Of a stretch of DNA of 64,000 nucleotides, positions 58,297 through 64,000 are shown one piece after another. Numbering within the stretch: position 1 is the stretch's first letter; every line of letters begins with the position of its first letter. The position numbers were made by a program, and so were the translations under genes. The stretch spans positions 1,550,001 through 1,614,000 of the forward strand of contig NZ_JAAOTJ010000001.1 in NCBI RefSeq assembly GCF_011297335.1, written 5' to 3'. Origin of the DNA: Catellatospora methionotrophica. Its GTDB lineage: Bacteria; Actinomycetota; Actinomycetes; Mycobacteriales; Micromonosporaceae. The notes beneath the pieces were generated by a model, which did not search any database, was not told the DNA's origin, and saw only the letters and a program-made list of their open reading frames with translations.

Positions 58297-58715
58297 TGGG
58301 CACCTCCCTTGCGGTTGTGGTCGTCGACCAGGGCCTGGTACTCGGCGTCGAGGTGCTTCGTGAGCCGCTGGACCGTGAGGTCGTCGCGGATCGCCCGCTC
58401 GGACGGGAGCGGCCTGCGGCGGTACCGGGGCCGGTCCGCGTAGACGACCGCGTCGGCCGGGTTGGCGCACTCGGCGCAGCGGCAGCCGTTGACGTAGTGC
58501 GGCTTCTGGCTGGCGTCGGCGACGATGTCCGGGCAGGCCGGGCCGTCAGCGATCTCGATCCCGGCGGCCTCGAACGTCTCGCCAGGCCCGGTCGTGGCGC
58601 GGATGAGGTACTTGTCGACGGCGACGATGAGCGCGCCCCCGGCGGCGAGGACGAGGATCACGGTTGCGCCGTTGCGGACGTCTTCGTTGGCGATCAGGTT
58701 GGCGAGCCAGTTCAT
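58293..58715 (-). CDS. Membrane-anchored phage protein with cysteine motif
   Basis: 140 residues. One membrane helix near the N-terminus (GATVILVLAAGGALIVAV) and a CRCAEC cluster at about 76-81, a WhiB- or zinc-like element. Coupled at both ends. Confidence 0.5.
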   Translation of the reverse strand: MNWLANLIANEDVRNGATVILVLAAGGALIVAVDKYLIRATTGPGETFEAAGIEIADGPACPDIVADASQKPHYVNGCRCAECANPADAVVYADRPRYRRRPLPSERAIRDDLTVQRLTKHLDAEYQALVDDHNRKGGAQ

Positions 58716-58969
58716 GCCGTCACCTGGCCGCGCAGCTCGGCGTACGAGTGCGCGGAGACGAGGTCGACGACCCGGTAGTAGCCGGTCGGGGTGTCGATGC
58801 CGTCGCGTTCGGGCATGAGGTAGCCCCAGGGCTTCCACGCGAACTCGTCGGTCGGCTTCAGCAGCTCCCGCGCCTTGGACAGGGCGGCCTTGCGCTGGTC
58901 GGCCTCAGCCTGGCGGCGGCGTTCGATCGCCCGCTGGCGGCGGGCCTGGCTACGGCGGTAGTGGCTCAT
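58712..58969 (-). CDS. Small basic phage protein
   Basis: 85 residues with a very basic helical N-terminus (RRSQARRQRAIERRRQAEAD). Function unknown. Confidence 0.5.
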   Translation of the reverse strand: MSHYRRSQARRQRAIERRRQAEADQRKAALSKARELLKPTDEFAWKPWGYLMPERDGIDTPTGYYRVVDLVSAHSYAELRGQVTA

Positions 58970-59193
58970 CGGGCACCCCGTGCCGGGAGGGTCAGTGCGA
59001 TGACGACCAGCGCCCGTGCGAACCAGGACCAGTGCGGCCGGGCGTCCACGACGACTGCGAACCCGGACGCGCCCCCGTGGGGGTCCTTCGCGTGCTCACT
59101 GCGGAACGCGTGCGGCAGCGTGCCGATCAGCGCGAGGCCGAAGAGCAGCACGCCCCCAGCGATGAGATTCATGATCAGGTCACGGGTGTTCAT
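58966..59193 (-). CDS. Two-span membrane phage protein
   Basis: 75 residues with two membrane segments (LIAGGVLLFGLALIGTL and WFARALVVIALTLPA). Could be a superinfection-exclusion protein; speculative. Confidence 0.45.
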   Translation of the reverse strand: MNTRDLIMNLIAGGVLLFGLALIGTLPHAFRSEHAKDPHGGASGFAVVVDARPHWSWFARALVVIALTLPARGAR

Positions 59194-59438
59194 CGGGAAC
59201 CTCCCAGGTGGGACGTGTACAGGGTTTCGACGTCGGCGTGCTTGCCGCCGAGGACTCGGGCGCAGCCGATACACACGTGGACCTGCTGCTGGATGGCCTG
59301 CGTGCGGGTGATGACGTGGCCGCCGCGCGTGGGTTCGTTGCCGCACATCAGCGCGGCCTGCTTGCGGTGCCAGCGGGCGACGACGTGCGCTGGGGTGTAG
59401 CGGCTGAGGTCGCGGACCCAGAAGTGGATGTCGTTCAC
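59190..59438 (-). CDS. Small phage hypothetical protein
   Basis: GTG 59438 overlaps the previous stop (GTGA); a GTG at 59441 is possible. 82 residues with single C in MCGNEP and CIGC. Function unknown. Confidence 0.5.
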   Translation of the reverse strand: MNDIHFWVRDLSRYTPAHVVARWHRKQAALMCGNEPTRGGHVITRTQAIQQQVHVCIGCARVLGGKHADVETLYTSHLGGSR

Positions 59439-59749
59439 CACGCCTCCCCCATCACCAGGGCCCGGAGGCGGTCAGCGGCGGCCTGCGCACCGGGCTCGAA
59501 CGCGCCGTCGTCGGTCCAGTCGGCGCGCATCCACCACAGCTCCCACTCGTCCGGCACGGCCGGGACGGGTGCGGTTCCGCCAACGAGTACGCCGTCGATT
59601 TCGAGGTCGACGTGTCCGTCGGGGTGGGTGGTCTGGCGCATCCGTCGGGCGGGTGGCTCGGGGAGAAGCCGAGAGTCAGCGCAGAGCAGGGCGTGGGCGG
59701 CGATCTCTACCTGGGTGCGGGTGGATGCCTGTGAGAGGTAGATGGTCAC
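59435..59749 (-). CDS. Small phage hypothetical protein
   Basis: 104 residues from GTG 59749, W-rich acidic middle (DEWELWWMRADWTDDGAF). Function unknown. Confidence 0.5.
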   Translation of the reverse strand: MTIYLSQASTRTQVEIAAHALLCADSRLLPEPPARRMRQTTHPDGHVDLEIDGVLVGGTAPVPAVPDEWELWWMRADWTDDGAFEPGAQAAADRLRALVMGEAW

Positions 59750-60024
59750 AGCACACCGCCCGCTCGCGCGCCGACAGCGCGGAGAACCGGCTCGTTGAGC
59801 TTCAGGACACCCTCGGAGTCACCGAAGCCCGGTACGTCGTACGTCGCGCGGACACACAGCCCGCCGACGATCGGCGACCGGTACTGGCGAACGGCGACGA
59901 CGCGCCAGGTGAGGCCGTTGGGCTCGCCGTTGTGGGTGATGAGGTCGCCGGGCTCCAGGGCGTGGGCCATGACCGGGGAGAACAGGGTCGGGCCCATGCC
60001 GGGAACGTTGATCGTGATAGCCAT
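59746..60024 (-). CDS. Small beta-rich phage protein
   Basis: 92 residues from ATG 60024; LEPGDLITHNGEPNGLTWRVVAV resembles a small SH3-like barrel. TGATG-type coupling upstream. Confidence 0.5.
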   Translation of the reverse strand: MAITINVPGMGPTLFSPVMAHALEPGDLITHNGEPNGLTWRVVAVRQYRSPIVGGLCVRATYDVPGFGDSEGVLKLNEPVLRAVGARAGGVL

Positions 60025-60320
60025 CAGACCCACGCCCAATCGGGCTCGTTCGCGGGCTCCAGCAGGCCATCCCAGACCGGGCCGACCTCGTTCAGCAGCT
60101 CGTGCCAGGTGAAGCCGCCGTCGCCGGTGACGGGCTCGCCGTGGTGGTCGACGGGGTACCAGTGCTGGCCTGCGTCGGTGTCGACGCGCTGCCACTGCTC
60201 GTCGTCGCGGTCCCAGATCGTGACGAGGTCGCGGGGCAGGGCGTCGTAGTGGGTTTCGCGGTCGCCGCCGTGGGTGAAGGCCCCGCCGACGTAGTAGGTG
60301 TGCGCAGCGAACTCAGCCAT
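60024..60320 (-). CDS. Small phage hypothetical protein
   Basis: 98 residues from ATG 60320; acidic with many W/H residues (WDRDDEQWQRVDTDAGQHWY). Function unknown. Confidence 0.5.
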   Translation of the reverse strand: MAEFAAHTYYVGGAFTHGGDRETHYDALPRDLVTIWDRDDEQWQRVDTDAGQHWYPVDHHGEPVTGDGGFTWHELLNEVGPVWDGLLEPANEPDWAWV

Positions 60321-61051
60321 CACGCACCCGCCTCGTGGTCCGCGCCGAGGTGCGCCATCAGCGACTCGTGCGCTTCTTCCTTGGAGTCGTGGCCGAAGCC
60401 GACGATGCCGCACGAGCACTTGCCGAGCCAGCCGTCTGCCCAGAGCGAGACGGACACGTAGCGATGAACCGTCGGCTCGTTCTCGGCGGTCAACTTCTTG
60501 ACCGGTGCGGGCACCTCGACCAGCGGGGCCGGGGGCTGCGGCAGCATCGAACGGTTGACGTGAGGCCGGGTCCTTTCCTGGCGCTTCTGCACGCACGGCT
60601 GGCCAGGCGCTGCACCGCAGGCACACCGCTCGTACAGCAACCAGTTGGTGCGCGGCTCGTCCAGTACGGCGACGGTCACTGCGGGCATCGGCTGCGTTGC
60701 GGACGCCTCCGGCTCACCGTTGATTGCGCGGGCTACAGCCAGCGCCGCAGAGGTAGCAGGACGGAACCCGTGCTTCTCGATCTCGGCGACGTTCTCCAGC
60801 CAGTTGGCGACCAGCAGGGCCGTGTCCGGCTGCCACAGCAGGATGTGCTGCCGCTCGGCTGCGTTCGGCCAGTACTCGGCCTGCGTGCTGCCCTTCTTCG
60901 GGGCCTTGATGAGCTGGAACTCGCCCACCACCCCGCCGCGCAGCTGCCACGACATGTCGTTGTTGTCCTCGGTCCACGGCGTGGCCTGAACGCCAGCGCA
61001 GATGGCGCGGATCTTCTTGGCTGCGGCGCGCAGTTCCTCGGCGGGCGTCAT
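60320..61051 (-). CDS. Phage protein with actinophage zinc motif
   Basis: ATG 61051 gives 243 residues. N-terminal PAEELRAAAKKIRAICAGVQ and WPNAAERQHILLWQPDTALLVANWL is a pattern seen repeatedly in actinophage early proteins. A CACGAAPGQPC...RTRPHVNRS zinc motif lies near 150-178, then a CSCG-containing C-terminus. Function unknown. Confidence 0.55.
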   Translation of the reverse strand: MTPAEELRAAAKKIRAICAGVQATPWTEDNNDMSWQLRGGVVGEFQLIKAPKKGSTQAEYWPNAAERQHILLWQPDTALLVANWLENVAEIEKHGFRPATSAALAVARAINGEPEASATQPMPAVTVAVLDEPRTNWLLYERCACGAAPGQPCVQKRQERTRPHVNRSMLPQPPAPLVEVPAPVKKLTAENEPTVHRYVSVSLWADGWLGKCSCGIVGFGHDSKEEAHESLMAHLGADHEAGA

Positions 61052-61395
61052 GCCGACACCTGCGCCGTCTGGCGCGGACGCCACGAGATCGGCGCGACAG
61101 CACAGAACACGTCCAGCACCACACCCGGCAACAGCGAGTGCATCGGCAGCGCGTCAGCGTCGAGCTGGTAGTTGCTCTCCGAGCGGTACGTACCCACCCC
61201 GAGCATCGCCGCCCACTCATCAACCGCATCCCGGCTGGCCATGACCAGGCCAACACGCGGGCGGCGAGTCGAGAAGACAGTGACGTGCGTCGGCGCGGGC
61301 AGACCCTCGGCGGCGACAATGGCAGCCACGGCCGCCCGCGCATCGGTTTCAGTGAACGACGGCGTTGCCGTACGCTCGATCAGAGTTGTGGTCAC
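61048..61395 (-). CDS. Phage hypothetical protein
   Basis: 115 residues from GTG 61395 with GAGAGG upstream. The alpha/beta middle (APTHVTVFSTRRPRVGLVMA) has no named family. The 162-bp gap upstream (61396-61557) holds no gene I trust. Confidence 0.5.
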   Translation of the reverse strand: MTTTLIERTATPSFTETDARAAVAAIVAAEGLPAPTHVTVFSTRRPRVGLVMASRDAVDEWAAMLGVGTYRSESNYQLDADALPMHSLLPGVVLDVFCAVAPISWRPRQTAQVSA

Positions 61396-61557
61396 GGCAT
61401 TTCCTCTCGCGTGATCCGGCTGTTGCTGGAGGCCTCGGACGGTTGCGTCGTCCGGGGTCTTCCTCGTTCTTCAGGTCTTCGGGGTAGCCCGCTGGCCGGT
61501 CAGGTTGGCGTCCGTACGACCGGCGGGCCGTCCGCGGCTACGGGGAGGCCGCGGAGT

Positions 61558-61722
61558 TCATGCCGCCTTCCGGCGGGGCTGCCGCGCCAGCGGCGCGGGC
61601 CGGTCCTGCTGCATCGCGGCGGCCCGTTTCCGGGCGTTGATCGCGAGCTGGATGTCGGCGAGGGTGTTGAGGAACCTCTCGGCGACGGGCGAGCCGGGCT
61701 CCAGCGGGGCGACGGTGCTCAT
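61558..61722 (-). CDS. Small basic helical phage protein
   Basis: 54 residues from ATG 61722, in ATGA overlap with the HTH gene's stop. FLNTLADIQLAINARKRAAA is one amphipathic helix. Too short for usual ORF calls; coupling supports it. Confidence 0.5.
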   Translation of the reverse strand: MSTVAPLEPGSPVAERFLNTLADIQLAINARKRAAAMQQDRPAPLARQPRRKAA

Positions 61723-61973
61723 GCGGTCACCTCGGTTCGCTGCTTGCTCAGGTAGTTGAGTGGGTGGATGCCGGGAAGCAGGTCCATCGCGGCGTCCAGG
61801 AACGGGATGCTCACCGGGTAGTCGTTCGTCCGGTATGAGGACCAGGTCGTGGGGTGCAGTTCGAGCCGTCCGGCGATCTCGTACTGCGGCAGGTGGCCGA
61901 GTGCGTGCCTCCGGAGCAGGTCGTCGAACGCGCTGGTCCGGAGCCAGAGCTTGCGGGTTCTCTTTGCTCCCAT
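61719..61973 (-). CDS. Helix-turn-helix regulator, first gene of the early operon
   Basis: 84 residues from ATG 61973, with no ribosome site but TAGCGT 7 nt upstream, so probably leaderless. HLPQYEIAGRLELHPTTWSSY is a helix-turn-helix. As first early gene, it may act like Cro. Confidence 0.65.
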   Translation of the reverse strand: MGAKRTRKLWLRTSAFDDLLRRHALGHLPQYEIAGRLELHPTTWSSYRTNDYPVSIPFLDAAMDLLPGIHPLNYLSKQRTEVTA

Positions 61974-61980
61974 GGAAAGA

Positions 61981-62009
61981 ACGCTAGCGTCCCTCGGGAG
62001 GGAATGCAA
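61981..62009 (-). promoter_or_regulatory. Early leftward promoter
   Basis: Read leftward: TTGCAT (62004-62009), 17 bp, TAGCGT (61981-61986), then 7 nt to ATG. The -35 is inside the palindrome ATGCAATTGCAT (62004-62015) and the -10 inside ACGCTAGCGT (61981-61990), both possible operators. Confidence 0.6.
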
Positions 62010-62058
62010 TTGCATCTGCGTCGTACGAACGGTCAGTTTTGCGAGTGAGGGATGAAAG

Positions 62059-62076
62059 GTTTCCTCACGTGGAAAC
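62059..62076. promoter_or_regulatory. Inverted repeat in the immunity intergenic region
   Basis: GTTTCC (62059-62064) and GGAAAC (62071-62076) flank TCACGT. Lies between the divergent HTH genes; a candidate repressor operator. Confidence 0.5.
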
Positions 62077-62208
62077 GACGTGTACCTTTCTATCTATGCG
62101 TTCCCCCACGCTCGGAAGCTGGCTGCCATGAACGCCCTGCTCACGGATGCGGTACCACGGACCGGGAGTCCGTCGCGGTCCGGCGATCTACTCCGCTACT
62201 CTTTCCAC

Positions 62209-62625
62209 GTGAGCAAAGATGATCGTGCCGTTGCGCAAGAGTTCACCACCTTCGCCGAAGCGCTGACCTACGCCGTAGCCACCTACTACGACGGCGTCGA
62301 CAAGGCCTTCGCCGACGCCGCAGGCATCAGCAGCAGCGCGGTCAGCCGCTACAAGACAGGCCAGACCCCGCGCCCGGAGACCATCGAGAAGATGGCCCCC
62401 TACATGCACATGAGCGTCCCCCGCCTCATGTCCCTGGCCTACCCGCGATCCGTCGAGTCCGGGACGAACCTCGACACCGTCGCGCACCCGCTCGTCGTCA
62501 CCCTCAACCAACTCATCGGACCCGACTCGCGGATGCCGGCAGACGAGAAGGCCGCCCTCGAAGCGGTCATCACGACCGTCCTGGCTCCATACAAGAGACA
62601 CCTACGGACGCGCAAGACTGCCTGA
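62209..62625 (+). CDS. XRE-family repressor, likely immunity repressor
   Basis: GTG 62209 gives 138 residues; TACTCT lies 6 nt upstream and there is no ribosome site, so leaderless translation is likely. DKAFADAAGISSSAVSRYKTG is the helix-turn-helix. The C-terminal helical part (DEKAALEAVITTVLAP) probably dimerises. Divergent from the early operon, the position of a lysogeny repressor. Confidence 0.7.
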   Translation: MSKDDRAVAQEFTTFAEALTYAVATYYDGVDKAFADAAGISSSAVSRYKTGQTPRPETIEKMAPYMHMSVPRLMSLAYPRSVESGTNLDTVAHPLVVTLNQLIGPDSRMPADEKAALEAVITTVLAPYKRHLRTRKTA

Positions 62626-62649
62626 CTGCGACCACACCTACGTAGGGGT

Positions 62650-62685
62650 CCACCGTTTGCACATGAGTAAAGACGTGAACGGTGG
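62650..62685. promoter_or_regulatory. Inverted repeat downstream of the repressor
   Basis: CCACCGTT (62650-62657) and AACGGTGG (62678-62685) with a 20-nt spacer, upstream of the next promoter. May be a terminator or an operator; a 10-bp palindrome CCTACGTAGG lies at 62637-62646. Confidence 0.4.
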
Positions 62686-62686
62686 G

Positions 62687-62716
62687 TTACCAAACGATCA
62701 CGGACGCCGCTAGCGT
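62687..62716 (+). promoter_or_regulatory. Promoter for the membrane-protein/integrase genes
   Basis: TTACCA (62687-62692) and TAGCGT (62711-62716) are 18 bp apart; TAGCGT is the same -10 as in the early leftward promoter. A ribosome site precedes ATG 62810. Confidence 0.5.
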
Positions 62717-62809
62717 TCAAAGCCTGCTCGTGACGGAGGATGAGACGCCACGAGCCACCTGGGCCAACCCCGCGCCAACGAGCCGGGGAACTCAACGTGG
62801 AGGCGTCTC

Positions 62810-63247
62810 ATGGGGAACGAAGCCAAGCTCAAGCTGAACTCGTCACGCAAACGCGTCATCAACCTCCTCGCCGCCGGCGCGGTCACGATGCTGATCCTCG
62901 GGTATACCGCCGACCGGCTCCTCGACGGGGCACCGCTGCACCAGGCCGTGTGGCTCGTCGCGTTCGGGAACATGGTCCAGTGGTGCGGATACCTTGCGAC
63001 GACGTTGCGCGACGAGATGCGCCAGGACCAGCAGGAGATGCGCAAGGAACTCGTCGCGACGCTCCGCGAGACGATCCGCACCGAGGTCGCCCAGCTCCTC
63101 GCACCGATCGACAGCAAGATCGAAGAGATCGACGCTGACGTCCACTCCTACGGCGACCAGCGCGAAGCCGCAGGTATCGCCCTCGCCGCGAAAATCGTCG
63201 GACAGCGCGGCAACACTGGCGGACGGCACCTCAACTTGGTGGACTGA
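62810..63247 (+). CDS. Membrane protein with coiled-coil tail
   Basis: 145 residues with GTGGAGG upstream. Two hydrophobic helices (VINLLAAGAVTMLILGYTADRL, split; WLVAFGNMVQWCGYLA) precede a coiled coil (75-120). Located 4 bp before the integrase; may act in superinfection exclusion. Function unknown. Confidence 0.5.
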   Translation: MGNEAKLKLNSSRKRVINLLAAGAVTMLILGYTADRLLDGAPLHQAVWLVAFGNMVQWCGYLATTLRDEMRQDQQEMRKELVATLRETIRTEVAQLLAPIDSKIEEIDADVHSYGDQREAAGIALAAKIVGQRGNTGGRHLNLVD

Positions 63248-63251
63248 CACC

Positions 63252-64000
63252 ATGCCCGCCCGCAACCTCCGCGCCGTACCCGACCAGCCGTCACGCGTCG
63301 TCTGCTACGTACGCGTGTCCGCGCTCATGGGCCGCGGCGGCGACGACTTCCACTCCCCCGACGTCCAGCTCGGCGGCATCAGACGACTGATCACCGGAAT
63401 GCGCGAGGTCGCCGTCATCGACGACATCGACCAGACCGGCCGGAACTTCAACCGCGAAGGCATCGACAAGATCCGCGCCATGGCCGAGGCGAAACAGGTC
63501 GACGTCGTCGCCGTCTACGACCTGTCCCGCGTCGGCCGCAACGCCAAAGAAGCCCTCGCATTCATCGACGACCTCGCCGCGCTAGGCGTCGGCGTCATCT
63601 CCGCATCCGAGAACATCGACACGACCACCCCCGCTGGTCGGCTCATGCTGCAGCAGTTCCTGAACCTGGCAGAGTTCTACTCCAACATCATCGGGAAAAA
63701 CTGGGCCGATGTCATCGCCCGCCGCGCTGAACAGGGCCTCGGGCACGGGCAGCCCACCGGCTACATCCGCAAAGATCACGCCCTGCACGTGCACCCAGTT
63801 GACGGGCCTGCCATTGCCCAGGCTTTCCGTGACGCGGCAGCAGGTGAACGGATGAGCGTGATCGTCCGCCGCCTTGCCGAGGCGCTCGGCAGGACCGTAT
63901 ACCCGTCGGTGCTCCGGCAGCAGCTCCGGAACCCGACCTACGTCGGGAAGGTCGTCAACAACGGGGCGGTCTTCGACGGCAAGCATGAGGCGCTGGTCAC
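63252..64000 (+). CDS. Serine integrase (large serine recombinase), truncated by window end
   Basis: ATG 63252 gives 249 visible residues; no stop is reached. Resolvase core: VVCYVRVS with catalytic Ser23, FHSPDVQLGGIRRLI, DDIDQTGRNFNREG, VAVYDLSRVGRN and the TPAGRLMLQQFLNLAEFYSN helix. After residue 180 the recombinase domain (GYIRKDHALHVHP...RQQLRNPTYVGK) begins. It should integrate and, with a directionality factor, excise the element; attachment sites would be next to it and at the other end. Confidence 0.88.
   Translation, partial: MPARNLRAVPDQPSRVVCYVRVSALMGRGGDDFHSPDVQLGGIRRLITGMREVAVIDDIDQTGRNFNREGIDKIRAMAEAKQVDVVAVYDLSRVGRNAKEALAFIDDLAALGVGVISASENIDTTTPAGRLMLQQFLNLAEFYSNIIGKNWADVIARRAEQGLGHGQPTGYIRKDHALHVHPVDGPAIAQAFRDAAAGERMSVIVRRLAEALGRTVYPSVLRQQLRNPTYVGKVVNNGAVFDGKHEALV

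Noticed and set aside
1-64000. tRNA, rRNA or CRISPR arrays
   Set aside because: No cloverleaf arms, T-loop consensus or regular direct repeats with unique spacers were seen; the repeat arrays found are short operator- or iteron-like.

Overview
The DNA is GC-rich throughout and reads as the chromosome of a filamentous actinomycete. A Micromonosporaceae-like host is my best guess, inferred from a secreted GH18 chitinase with a ricin-type lectin domain, a Tat-exported PhoX-like protein, GTG/TTG starts and GNTR/DUF397-type genes. No rRNA or tRNA gene is visible, so the taxonomy is inference.

Layout: (1) 1-7.2 kb looks like host chromosome: a truncated gene at the left edge, a chitinase, a polysaccharide-lyase/FG-GAP secreted protein, an NAD-dependent epimerase, a PhoX-family protein and two small proteins, with clear hairpin terminators. 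(2) 7.2-7.74 kb is a gene-poor border with palindromes. (3) 7.74-18.88 kb is mostly rightward and resembles the transfer and regulation module of an actinomycete integrative conjugative element (AICE): two GntR-type regulators, a DUF397 protein, a DUF2637-like membrane protein, a kinase-like P-loop protein, an FtsK/TraB-type DNA translocase followed by CTAGCG repeats, a Spd-like membrane protein and small unknown genes under palindromic operators. No integrase or replication initiator is seen in this module. (4) 18.885-61.97 kb is a nearly complete siphovirus genome read leftward. From its upstream end it has an early operon of about 35 small, overlapping genes with a RecT-like/RecE-like recombination pair, a VRR-NUC nuclease and a cytosine methyltransferase; then an initiator-like protein with internal iterons and a DnaB helicase; small zinc-binding proteins; TerS, DUF433, a serine recombinase, TerL, portal, protease, HK97 capsid, connector, tail tube, tail chaperone with -1 frameshift, tape measure, tail tip and fibre, and lysis genes. 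(5) 61.97-64.0 kb is the immunity and integration end: divergent HTH regulators, a membrane protein and a serine integrase that runs off the window.

The most interesting points are regulatory and architectural. The conjugation-like module and the phage late operon converge with only 4 bp between stop codons, and the only integrase is at the far right, so modules 3-5 may be one composite element of about 57 kb. Several regulators look leaderless, with a TAnnnT box 6-7 nt before the start codon. Two promoters have their -35 and -10 boxes each embedded in a TGTAGAC palindrome. The initiator gene carries six copies of a 15-bp palindrome that is conserved as DNA, not as protein. The terminase, capsid and tail genes follow the standard late-gene order; packaging, head assembly, tail assembly and lysis are therefore all represented. 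The immunity repressor and integrase would control lysogeny.

All functions are assigned by reading the sequence and by family knowledge; no database search was run.
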